Translations under genes and position numbers: made by a program | The notes under the pieces: generated by a model | Told to the model about the DNA's origin: nothing | What the model saw: the letters and a program-made list of their open reading frames with translations, nothing else | Database searches by the model: none | Assembly: GCA_018672145.1 (NCBI GenBank) | Contig: JABHGH010000038.1 | Coordinates: forward strand, 1 to 5,861 | Reading direction: 5' to 3' | Length of the DNA stretch: 5,861 nucleotides | From: Flavobacteriaceae bacterium | GTDB lineage: Bacteria > Bacteroidota > Bacteroidia > Flavobacteriales > Flavobacteriaceae | Shown here: piece after piece, positions 1 through 5,861 of the stretch | Layout of the letters: the number at the start of each line of letters is the position of its first letter | Position numbering within the stretch: the stretch's first letter is position 1

Positions 1-684
1 CTGAGAATACGAATCATTGCCATGTGAATCTTGCGAATAAATTCGCCAGAAATAAACGGTATCTACTTCGAGTCCAGCCGAAATAGATGAAGACATAAGA
101 TTTGTAAACTCCTGTTTTGGGGGTTGAAATCCGTCAATGGTGTCCAAATAAAGTGTGTAAACAAGCTGATCTCCATCAGGGTCAACGCCAGTCCAATTAA
201 GATCAAAGGACCCATCCGTTAATGAAACGGCCTCCCCTGCTTCTGGTGAAAGTAAATCGGCCATAAATGGAGCGCCATTGGACTCCCCGTTTCCTTGTAG
301 ATAAAAATACCACGTTTCACTCACTGGGAGATCATTTAAAAAATAATCCGAAGAAGAAGTCACAAACCAAGAATAGCCAAAGCCTTTATCCAAATCAATC
401 GTTGTTAATGTTGTCAATATTTCTGTACGCTTCTCTTCTTCTTGGGTTTGTAGGTTTTTAATCGTCAAAATGTAGGACGAAGTATTCGCTGACTCTTCCC
501 AAGAAAACTGTACGGAAGACTTTGTTATACTGATCGATGTTCCTGTGTTACAATTTTCTCCATTACTCGGAAAGGTCAATAGAGATGATACTGGTGGTTT
601 TGGATCTTCTTCTTTACAACCCAAAAAAACAAGAGCGATCATGACGCATAAAGCTCCTTTTTTAATGGAACGGAAATTAATCAT
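1..684 (-). CDS. Surface lipoprotein with fibronectin-III-like modules, C-terminus cut off by window edge
   Basis: The reading frame is open from the ATG at 684 to the window edge, giving 228 residues without a stop, so the C-terminus is missing. The N-terminus is a lipoprotein signal: basic residues (R5, K8, K9), a hydrophobic stretch, then a lipobox-like VFLGC with the lipidated cysteine at residue 23. The mature protein starts C-K-E-E-D-P. This resembles the K-(D/E)-(D/E) export tag known from Bacteroidota surface lipoproteins, so I infer an outer-membrane, outward-facing protein. Two beta-sandwich modules follow. Residues about 45-110 contain VQFSWEES and a SETWYFYLQG strand. Residues about 125-228 have SFDLNWTGVDPDGDQLVYTL and later VYFWRIYSQDSHGN, the usual fibronectin-III-like pattern of Bacteroidota surface proteins (W..DPDGD..Y, then YFWR...D..G). 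The start overlaps the end of the upstream protease gene by 8 bp (ATGATTAA), which suggests translational coupling. The start is preceded by an A-rich stretch and no Shine-Dalgarno motif. Specific function and ligand are unknown. Confidence 0.85.
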   Translation of the reverse strand, partial: MINFRSIKKGALCVMIALVFLGCKEEDPKPPVSSLLTFPSNGENCNTGTSISITKSSVQFSWEESANTSSYILTIKNLQTQEEEKRTEILTTLTTIDLDKGFGYSWFVTSSSDYFLNDLPVSETWYFYLQGNGESNGAPFMADLLSPEAGEAVSLTDGSFDLNWTGVDPDGDQLVYTLYLDTIDGFQPPKQEFTNLMSSSISAGLEVDTVYFWRIYSQDSHGNDSYSQ

Positions 685-919
685 TTTTCAAAATTTTTGT
701 TGTTTGACGGACTGTTGGTGAGTTCACCTCTATAAAGTAAACTCCCTTGGCATATCCGCCGAGGTTGATGGTCGATGTTCTGCTATTGGCCAAGTTCTTT
801 GTCATACGCATTAACGTAAGACCACGAAGATCACGCACAATAAACTGTGCTTCTTCATCTGCCCCACCAACAACGACTTTGAGCTCATTTTTGGTTGCAT
901 TTGGATAAACGAGAATATC
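677..919 (-). other. Segment encoding the T9SS type A C-terminal sorting domain
   Basis: This segment encodes the last 80 or so residues of the metalloprotease. Visible landmarks are ILVYPNATKNELKV at the start, FIVRDLRGL in the middle, and INLGGYAKGVYFIEV followed by TTKILKND at the end. This is the usual layout of the type A sorting signal: a YPNP-like opening, a D..G strand, an L..G.Y.. turn, and a short basic tail. The opening has YPNA in place of the common YPNP. In the known system this domain directs transport across the outer membrane and is then usually cleaved. It is the strongest single clue to a Bacteroidota host. Confidence 0.88.
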
Positions 920-3325
920 TTCACTGTTGAAATAGTTTTCTTCGAATATACCTTGACAATCTAAGTCTGTTGTGATACGAATGGTGTTTAATCCTTTGAA
1001 TAGAGGCACATTTAGGTTTTCTGCCGAAATGGTTTTCGTTAGGCCGTTGTGCTCTATCTGATAGGAATCTGATCCGGAAAGGGTTAGGGAAACTTGCTCA
1101 CCACTATTGGATAAGGTAGCAAGAACTGACAATGGATCTGGTTGAGACAAGACAACCGTAAAGCATTGTTGAAAATCGGTTTGACCAATCACAGAAAAAC
1201 AAACAGGATAAACTCCAATTCCAAGGTTGTCAATAGTTTTAGTGAATCCATAATTGGAATTCAATCCATGTTGGGAGCCATTAATTTCGACTTGATATTG
1301 TAGGCTTTGATTATTAGCCGACACATAGATGGACCCATCATTTGTGTCTATACATGAATTGGAAGTGACAACCACGTTAAAATTATCTGGTGCCAAAAGG
1401 AAGGTACTACAACCATAAGCATCGACATCTGTATTCTCTGGTGTAGCATTACACAAGTCAAAGTCATCAGAAACGCCATCGCCATCGGAGTCTTTTTGGA
1501 ATTCTGCACAACCATCACTATCAATCTCAGCACCATCAGGAGTGTCTGGACACAAATCTACATTGTCATAAATCCCATCGACATCAGTATCGGCACAGCC
1601 CGAAGCGTCCACAACAGCTCCTGCTGGTGTGTTATCACACAAATCAATATCGTCGCTTACACCATCTTCATCACTGTCCAACTGCGAAAGTCCGCAACCA
1701 TTAACGTCAATGCTGTCTCCCATTGTTGTATTTGGGCAATCATCAAAAATATCGGTCAAACCATCTCCATCGGAGTCTAACGTTGGGTCTAGTGAGCTAC
1801 ATTCCGAAACCACATGAGGGTCCAAAACTCCGCAAAACGAAGTCGAAATGTCTCTAGCTAAAATAATTTCTGCACCGGAAAGGTAAGGCGTAATCGAAAC
1901 TGGTCCAACTCCTCCTCCTACCGCATAATGCATTAATGTTTCTTCGTCGATAGTATGGCCAAAGCCCAAAGCATGGCCCAGTTCATGTTTTGCTGTGGAA
2001 CTGAAATCATACTGGTAATTGCTCACCGTTTCAAAGCCCCAATCGATTGTGTCATTAAAAATGATGTCAACATCTGTCCACGTCCAATTGACAACATCTC
2101 CGTCAATACATCCAGTATAATACGAATAAGTAACTGCGAGTGCATTTGTTGATCCAAAATTTACAATGTTCATGAAATCTAGTGCGCTCGACTCAACTTC
2201 TGTTGTTTCCTCTATAATTTCAAAATTCAAACCAGTAGTACAAACCCAATCCCTTAACGCCGTATCGAAAGACTCTTTCGCAGATTCATTTTCAGAAAAT
2301 GTAGAGTTTAACACAAAACGATATGCGCCATCAATCACATTATCTTGGTCAATAGGGTTTTCAGTTGTAACATCATCTTGCATGCTACCTGCATGAAAAA
2401 TCGGATATTCCACATCGTTGCTAGATGAACCGTCAATGGAATAAATGACAGTGCTAACACTAAAGGGAATCGTGATTGTTTGGGTAGATTGATAGCTTGT
2501 GTTGTCTGACCTAGTAATACGAAAAGAACCCGAACCGCTATTTGAGGGGACTTTAACTTTGATTTCTGTATCTATCCAAGAGACAATGTGTGTTTTAAGC
2601 GATTCAATCCAGCCCAAACCTCCTGTGTCTGCGTCTCTAAATGAGACAACTCCAAAGCTATTGTTCAATTCAAATTCTCCAAAGCCACTTCCCGCAATGG
2701 TTAAGACCTCAGCATTTCCAGCAACAATTGTGGTTGGACTTACGTTTGTAATTTGAATCCCATTAGTAACAAAAAAAGATTGGCTAAATATCTCCGTCTC
2801 TATGGAAACATCGACGGATTTTGGTTTTTTTTTTGACAAATTCTTAATAGCTCTTTCAAATTTACGCTTGGACGTTTGATGTGATCCTGGAAGCTGAACT
2901 CTATCTGTCTGGATGTCATAATCAAAAAAACCATCCAAACCTCTTATAAGCTCCATCAATTGATCGTTGTGAGAAAACCCTTCCAAAGTAATGTTTTCAA
3001 CTTCTTTTACCATAAAATAACCTGAAGTGTTTTTTGCTAAACGCACGCTGGGCTTAACAATCAACCCTTCGAGACCAACTGTACCCCCTTTTGTCATCAC
3101 GTATCGAAACTTTTCGGCATCTCCTTTAAAGGATGTAGAGACTTGCACCTTATGTACCGTGTAAATCATTTTTCGGTCCACATCCCAATAGGAGTTTTTC
3201 GCAGCTACTACCCCATTAAAAACTGCTGCTGACTGTTCAAAAGTAGAAGGTAAATCGAGTGGTTTATCGATCTGTTGTGCGTAACAAATCCCAATAGAAA
3301 ACAGTAGAATAAGTACTTTTTTCAT
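677..3325 (-). CDS. Secreted matrixin-like zinc metalloprotease with IPT/TIG domain, thrombospondin type-3 repeats and T9SS type A sorting domain
   Basis: This is an 882-residue predicted secreted protease. Residues 1-16 are a Sec signal peptide, with cleavage likely after CYA. Residues about 25-110 form a beta-rich domain (AAVFNGVV, IYTVHKVQVSTSFKGD) like those seen N-terminal in other bacterial matrixin-type proteins. Residues about 190-293 are an IPT/TIG immunoglobulin-like domain (ITNVSPTTIVAG, LTIAGSGFG, KVKVPS). The catalytic domain spans about 330-490. It has the zinc motif HELGHALGFGH at 447-457 (His447, His451, His457; catalytic Glu448) and a Met-turn candidate LMHY with Met465, which makes it a metzincin most like M10 matrixins. 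Residues 517-639 hold four thrombospondin type-3 repeats. Residues about 646-800 are a two-part beta region (NFNVVVTSNSCIDTNDGSI, then VYPVCFSV) common just before sorting domains in flavobacterial T9SS cargo. Residues about 803-882 are the T9SS type A sorting domain (ILVYPN, GVYFIEV, ending KILKND). I infer export through T9SS and cell-surface attachment or release. I see no cysteine-switch prodomain. The substrate is unknown. A lipoprotein gene overlaps its 3' end. Confidence 0.93.
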   Translation of the reverse strand: MKKVLILLFSIGICYAQQIDKPLDLPSTFEQSAAVFNGVVAAKNSYWDVDRKMIYTVHKVQVSTSFKGDAEKFRYVMTKGGTVGLEGLIVKPSVRLAKNTSGYFMVKEVENITLEGFSHNDQLMELIRGLDGFFDYDIQTDRVQLPGSHQTSKRKFERAIKNLSKKKPKSVDVSIETEIFSQSFFVTNGIQITNVSPTTIVAGNAEVLTIAGSGFGEFELNNSFGVVSFRDADTGGLGWIESLKTHIVSWIDTEIKVKVPSNSGSGSFRITRSDNTSYQSTQTITIPFSVSTVIYSIDGSSSNDVEYPIFHAGSMQDDVTTENPIDQDNVIDGAYRFVLNSTFSENESAKESFDTALRDWVCTTGLNFEIIEETTEVESSALDFMNIVNFGSTNALAVTYSYYTGCIDGDVVNWTWTDVDIIFNDTIDWGFETVSNYQYDFSSTAKHELGHALGFGHTIDEETLMHYAVGGGVGPVSITPYLSGAEIILARDISTSFCGVLDPHVVSECSSLDPTLDSDGDGLTDIFDDCPNTTMGDSIDVNGCGLSQLDSDEDGVSDDIDLCDNTPAGAVVDASGCADTDVDGIYDNVDLCPDTPDGAEIDSDGCAEFQKDSDGDGVSDDFDLCNATPENTDVDAYGCSTFLLAPDNFNVVVTSNSCIDTNDGSIYVSANNQSLQYQVEINGSQHGLNSNYGFTKTIDNLGIGVYPVCFSVIGQTDFQQCFTVVLSQPDPLSVLATLSNSGEQVSLTLSGSDSYQIEHNGLTKTISAENLNVPLFKGLNTIRITTDLDCQGIFEENYFNSEDILVYPNATKNELKVVVGGADEEAQFIVRDLRGLTLMRMTKNLANSRTSTINLGGYAKGVYFIEVNSPTVRQTTKILKND
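1406..1777 (-). repeat. Four tandem thrombospondin type-3 (calcium-binding) repeats within the protease gene
   Basis: Protease residues 517-639 contain four units of about 29-33 residues. Each has the pattern D-x-D-x-D-G-x-x-D-x-x-D-x-C, then a proline-containing turn, then V/I-D-x-x-G-C. The cysteine pairs are Cys530/544, Cys563/577, Cys592/606 and Cys625/639. The first and last units keep the SDGDG core. The second has SDEDG and the third TDVDG. In known proteins such units bind several calcium ions and form a rigid stalk. Here they would separate the catalytic domain from the C-terminal sorting region. At the DNA level the units have diverged, so this is a protein repeat and not a recent DNA duplication. 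Confidence 0.92.
2825..2834 (-). repeat. Homopolymer of ten A (coding strand) in the protease gene
   Basis: The plus strand shows ten consecutive T, read as A10 on the coding strand. The run covers the last base of the Ser164 codon and Lys165-Lys167, in the linker between the N-terminal domain and the IPT/TIG domain. Loss or gain of one A leads to a stop within about 20 codons, before the catalytic domain. It could be a site of polymerase slippage or simply a lysine-rich linker encoded by AAA codons. Confidence 0.9.
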
Positions 3326-3384
3326 TCTCTTTTTAAAATATTTTTAAATATATGAAATTGAATCTAAAATTGATAGCTTTGGGC
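3326..3384. promoter_or_regulatory. AT-rich divergent promoter region between the protease and rlmB genes
   Basis: This gap separates two divergent genes and must hold promoters for both unless these lie inside the genes. On the minus strand, TATATTTA (3352 to 3345) is one base from the Bacteroidota -7 consensus TAnnTTTG and sits 19 bases before the protease ATG. I see no convincing -33 TTG/TTTG at proper spacing. On the plus strand, TAGCTTTG (3374-3381) matches the -7 consensus fully but ends only three bases before the preferred rlmB ATG, so it would imply an almost leaderless transcript. Both calls rest on short matches in a sequence where such matches arise easily by chance. Confidence 0.35.
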
Positions 3385-4116
3385 ATGACTGAAACCAAAC
3401 TGATTTTTGGCCGACAAGCGATCATTGAAGCCATCGAATCGTCGAAAACAATTTCAAAAGTTCACATTCAACGTGACATCAATAAGCACAGTGCACAACG
3501 CCTATTGCGTGCCCTTGATACATACAAGATTCCTTATTCGTATGTTCCCGTTCAAAAACTGAATAAACTCACTCCGCATAACCATCAAGGAGTGGTCGCC
3601 ACTTTGAGTGAGATCAATTTTCATTCACTTGAAGAACTTGCCGAAAGCAACCAAAAAAATGCTTTATTTGTTCTTCTAGACGGCATCACAGACACACGCA
3701 ACATGGGGGCGATCATTCGCTCGGCTGCAGCTGCCAATGCGACCGCCGTTGTGATTCCTACAACTGGATCAGCTCAAATCACAGGTGAAACCATCAAAAC
3801 TTCTGCTGGCGGAGTGTTCAAAGTGCCTATTTGTCGTGTGAGTCACCTCAAAGATGCGCTTTACCTTCTTCAATCCTACAACATTCAATCGATTGTAGCA
3901 GACGAAAAAACAGACAAAGAGGTCTTTACATTTGACTTGACCAAACCAACTGCCATTGTCATGGGTGCCGAAGACAAAGGGGTCTCTGCTGGCGTACGTA
4001 AGCTTTGTACTGACATTGCCAAACTCCCCATTACCGGACAAATGGACTCCTACAATGTTTCCGTCGCTGCTGGGATATTTCTCTACGAAGCCATGCGGCA
4101 ACGTTTACAGGTGTAA
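3385..4116 (+). CDS. rlmB: 23S rRNA (guanosine-2'-O-)-methyltransferase RlmB, SpoU/TrmH family
   Basis: The product is a SPOUT-fold (trefoil-knot) enzyme that uses S-adenosylmethionine to methylate the 2'-O of a guanosine in 23S rRNA (G2251 in E. coli numbering), in the peptidyl-transferase P-loop. Numbered from the preferred start, residues 5-80 are the substrate-binding domain (KLIFGRQAIIEAIES; HNHQGVVA at 66-73). The catalytic domain carries SpoU motif 1 at 97-113 (LLDGITDTRNMGAIIRS, with Asn106 and Arg112), motif 2 at 191-200 (IVMGAEDKGV, with Glu196) and motif 3 at 214-230 (LPITGQMDSYNVSVAAG, with Asn224). Motif 3 has Tyr223 where Leu is usual. An in-frame ATG at 3352 would add MKLNLKLIALG. 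I prefer 3385 because it gives 243 residues, the length of E. coli RlmB, and places the FGRQA motif at the normal distance from the start. rarA follows after 17 bp, probably in the same transcript. Confidence 0.93.
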   Translation: MTETKLIFGRQAIIEAIESSKTISKVHIQRDINKHSAQRLLRALDTYKIPYSYVPVQKLNKLTPHNHQGVVATLSEINFHSLEELAESNQKNALFVLLDGITDTRNMGAIIRSAAAANATAVVIPTTGSAQITGETIKTSAGGVFKVPICRVSHLKDALYLLQSYNIQSIVADEKTDKEVFTFDLTKPTAIVMGAEDKGVSAGVRKLCTDIAKLPITGQMDSYNVSVAAGIFLYEAMRQRLQV

Positions 4117-4133
4117 ATTTGTATATTTAAAGC

Positions 4134-5408
4134 ATGAATGCACCACTGGCAGAACGTATGCGACCCCAAAGTTTAGATGCTTTTGTGGGGCAAGAACATC
4201 TCGTTGGACCGGAGGGCGTGCTCAAATCCTATGACGATCAAAACCTCATCCCTTCCCTTCTTTTTTGGGGACCACCAGGAGTTGGAAAAACCACTCTTGC
4301 ACAGCTCATTGCTAAGAATCGACCCTTTCACCAACTCAGTGCCATTCAATCTGGCGTAAAAGATGTGCGTGCGGTAATCGAACAGGCCAAGCGGAAAGAC
4401 AGTCTTTTTACGACCTCCAAACGAACAGTGCTTTTTATTGACGAAATTCATCGTTTTAGCAAGTCGCAACAAGATGCATTACTTGGTGCTGTCGAAAAAG
4501 GATGGATTACTCTGATTGGCGCAACCACCGAAAACCCAAGCTTTGAGGTAATTCCTGCTTTACGCTCGCGTTGTCAGCTTTATATCCTTGAGCCTCTCAC
4601 TAAAAAGCACCTTTATGCGATTCTCGAACAGGCCATGGCAGCTGACGAGCTTCTCAAAAACAAAACAATCGTTCTCAAAGAAACGGATGCTCTCTTTCGC
4701 TACTCTGGTGGGGACGCACGACGTTTGCTCAATCTTTTTGAATTGTGTGTGATGTCATACCCAGAGAAAAAAGTCGTTATCGACAACAAATCTGTAGGGC
4801 AGATTGCACAACAAAGCACAGCACAGTATGATAAAGGTGGAGAACAGCACTACGACATTATATCGGCTTTTATAAAATCGGTTCGAGGAAGCGATCCCAA
4901 CGCTGCCGTCTATTGGTTGGCACGTATGCTCGCTGGAGGGGAAGATCTAAAATTTATTGCTCGTCGTTTGATTGTTTTGGCTAGCGAAGACATTGGAAAT
5001 GCCAATCCCACGGCCTTCGTCATGGCACAAAGTTGTTTTCAAGCCGTGCACAGTATTGGCATGCCAGAAGCTAGAATACTCCTGAGTCAATGTGCCATTT
5101 ATTTAGCGAGTTCACCAAAAAGCAACAGCAGTTATCTCGCCATTGCAGAAGCGCAAAAACTTGTTGAAGAAACGGGAGATTTACCGGTCCCTCTGCCCTT
5201 GCGAAACGCTCCAACCAAACTGATGAAAGAACTCGGTTACGGCAAGGAGTATGCTTATGCCCACGATTATAAAGGAAATTTTGTAGACCAAGAGTTTATG
5301 CCCGAGGATCTCTCTGGAAAAACCCTCTATAAAGCGGGAAACAACCCTAGAGAAAAGGAAATGGATGCCTTCTTACAGGCCCGATGGAAAGACAAGTACA
5401 AGGATTAA
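4134..5408 (+). CDS. rarA: Replication-associated recombination protein A (RarA/MgsA), AAA+ ATPase
   Basis: RarA is a tetrameric AAA+ ATPase related to the clamp loader and to eukaryotic WRNIP1/Mgs1. It acts in the cytoplasm at stalled or collapsed replication forks. The 424-residue product is slightly shorter than E. coli RarA (447) but complete. The N-terminus PLAERMRPQSLDAFVGQEHL is the family signature and fixes the start at 4134. Walker A is GPPGVGKTT at 46-54 (Lys52). Walker B is VLFIDEIHRF at 99-108 (Asp103, Glu104). Sensor 1 is GATTENP at 129-135 (Asn134). The arginine-finger region is LRSRC at 143-147, and sensor 2 is GGDARRLLN at 192-200. The C-terminal part from about 235 carries the MgsA_C tetramerisation region (HYDIISAFIKSVRGSDPNAA; ARRLIVLASEDIGNA). 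All catalytic motifs are intact. It lies 17 bp after rlmB, and the gap is A/T-rich (TATATTTAAAGC) with no Shine-Dalgarno motif. It ends head-on against the phosphatase gene with a 4 bp overlap. Confidence 0.97.
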   Translation: MNAPLAERMRPQSLDAFVGQEHLVGPEGVLKSYDDQNLIPSLLFWGPPGVGKTTLAQLIAKNRPFHQLSAIQSGVKDVRAVIEQAKRKDSLFTTSKRTVLFIDEIHRFSKSQQDALLGAVEKGWITLIGATTENPSFEVIPALRSRCQLYILEPLTKKHLYAILEQAMAADELLKNKTIVLKETDALFRYSGGDARRLLNLFELCVMSYPEKKVVIDNKSVGQIAQQSTAQYDKGGEQHYDIISAFIKSVRGSDPNAAVYWLARMLAGGEDLKFIARRLIVLASEDIGNANPTAFVMAQSCFQAVHSIGMPEARILLSQCAIYLASSPKSNSSYLAIAEAQKLVEETGDLPVPLPLRNAPTKLMKELGYGKEYAYAHDYKGNFVDQEFMPEDLSGKTLYKAGNNPREKEMDAFLQARWKDKYKD

Positions 5409-5861
5409 AGCAAGACCAGCAGCTCTCGCAAGTCGTCAATCATTGGGCAATCGGTGTGTGACTCTTCTCCAGCGACAGTAAAGTGAATAGCTTGCATTCC
5501 GCTTGCAATCGAACCAAGTATATCTGCCTCATAGCTGTCGCCGATCATTATAGCTGCTTCTGCTTTGCAATTGGCATCCGATAATGCTTTTTCAAAAATC
5601 AAGAGATTCGGTTTTTTAAAGCCTACCGACTCCGAATCGGCGATCGTCACAAAAAAGGGCAAAAGCCCTGAGTTTCGCATCTTAAAATGTTGCACCTCAC
5701 GAAAGCCATTTGTAATCATATGAAGAGTATATTTCTTTTGAAGCTGCTCTAGCACATCAAGTGCACCAGGAAAAAGGTGATTATACTCCGGGAGCGTTTG
5801 AATATATGCGTCTGCCAGAGTATAGATCAGCTCATCGTCAATCGAATAATTTAATTGCTCA
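5405..5861 (-). CDS. yjjG: HAD-superfamily hydrolase, YjjG-type (non-canonical pyrimidine nucleotidase), N-terminus cut off by window edge
   Basis: The minus-strand frame is open from the window edge to the TAA at 5405-5407, giving 151 residues. It continues upstream of the GTG at 5753-5755, which is an internal valine codon and not the start. Visible HAD motifs are motif II (HMITNGF, Thr codon at 5711-5713), motif III (GFKKPN, Lys codon at 5612-5614) and motif IV (GDSYEAD, Asp codons at 5537-5539 and 5522-5524). Motif I (DxDxT, carrying the nucleophile) and part of the cap domain lie beyond the window. At about 225 residues for the family, roughly 75 are missing. The block LFPGALDVLEQL followed by ITNGF and VQHFKMRNSGL fits the YjjG house-cleaning nucleotidases, which dephosphorylate pyrimidine nucleotides, including non-canonical ones. 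KPNLLIF replaces the usual KPNPxIF. The HAD assignment is firm; the YjjG subfamily assignment is a good but not certain reading. Confidence 0.85.
   Translation of the reverse strand, partial: EQLNYSIDDELIYTLADAYIQTLPEYNHLFPGALDVLEQLQKKYTLHMITNGFREVQHFKMRNSGLLPFFVTIADSESVGFKKPNLLIFEKALSDANCKAEAAIMIGDSYEADILGSIASGMQAIHFTVAGEESHTDCPMIDDLRELLVLL
5651..5669 (-). terminator. Terminator-like hairpin plus T-run inside the HAD phosphatase gene
   Basis: On the minus strand the sequence reads AGGGC-TTTT-GCCCT followed by TTTTT. That is a perfect 5 bp stem, a 4-base loop and a T-run in the direction of transcription of the phosphatase gene. It lies within the codons for residues Ser-Gly-Leu-Leu-Pro-Phe-Phe-Val. 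The stem is short for an intrinsic terminator and it sits inside an intact, conserved coding region, so chance is likely. On the plus strand no T-run follows, so it would not serve as a rarA terminator. Confidence 0.2.

Noticed and set aside
267..461. A 64-codon plus-strand open frame ending in a hydrophobic stretch, possibly a small membrane protein
   Set aside because: It is wholly antisense to the lipoprotein gene, whose reading frame makes coherent domain sense. The hydrophobic residues arise from the complement of that frame, and no separate start signal is visible.
1406..1777. A regularly spaced repeat region that might be a CRISPR or DNA repeat array
   Set aside because: The periodicity is explained by thrombospondin type-3 protein repeats. 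The DNA units have diverged and there are no identical repeats with unique spacers.
1496..2756. Several plus-strand open frames of 62-94 codons opposite the protease gene
   Set aside because: They are low-complexity shadows of the protease reading frame. None shows a family motif, a signal sequence or a plausible promoter.
3331..3352. A nearly symmetrical A/T-rich stretch that could be a regulator-binding palindrome
   Set aside because: It consists only of A and T runs, so symmetry arises easily by chance. It is better read as a general promoter or leader region.
3769..4472. Minus-strand open frames of about 100-110 codons opposite rlmB and rarA
   Set aside because: They lie across strongly conserved motifs of both plus-strand genes, including the RarA Walker A and B regions, and have no recognisable features of their own.
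5405..5755. A short complete phosphatase gene starting at the GTG at 5755
   Set aside because: The frame stays open upstream to the window edge and encodes the conserved cap-domain stretch before it (including LFPGAL), so the GTG is an internal valine codon and the gene is simply cut by the window.

Overview
The window looks like a chromosomal segment from a Bacteroidota genome, most likely a Flavobacteriia-type organism. Three things point there. The large secreted protein ends in a type IX secretion system (T9SS) sorting domain. The neighbouring lipoprotein has a Bacteroidota-style acidic surface-export tag just after its lipidated cysteine. The gene starts follow A/T-rich leaders without clear Shine-Dalgarno motifs. 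Base composition is moderately AT-rich, and I see no RNA genes, CRISPR arrays, insertion sequences or phage genes.

The left half (1-3325) is a minus-strand, probably cotranscribed pair of exported proteins. The upstream gene (3325-677) encodes an 882-residue secreted zinc metalloprotease. Its parts, in order, are a signal peptide, an N-terminal beta-rich domain, an IPT/TIG domain, a matrixin-like catalytic domain with the HExxHxxGxxH motif, four thrombospondin type-3 calcium-binding repeats, a beta-sandwich stretch typical of flavobacterial T9SS cargo, and a C-terminal sorting domain. The downstream gene (684 to beyond position 1) overlaps it by 8 bp and encodes a probably surface-exposed lipoprotein with fibronectin-III-like modules. 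Its C-terminus lies outside the window.

The right half is housekeeping. Divergent from the protease, across a short and very AT-rich gap, lie rlmB (23S rRNA Gm2251-type 2'-O-methyltransferase) and, 17 bp further on, rarA (an AAA+ ATPase acting at stalled replication forks). Both are on the plus strand and probably cotranscribed. A convergent minus-strand HAD-superfamily phosphatase of the YjjG type runs off the right edge, and its stop codon shares a TTAA tetranucleotide with the rarA stop.

I found no clear evidence of a wholly new system. The points most worth following up are the protease architecture and its coupled lipoprotein, a 10-A homopolymer that would truncate the protease if it slipped, and a terminator-like hairpin inside the HAD gene.
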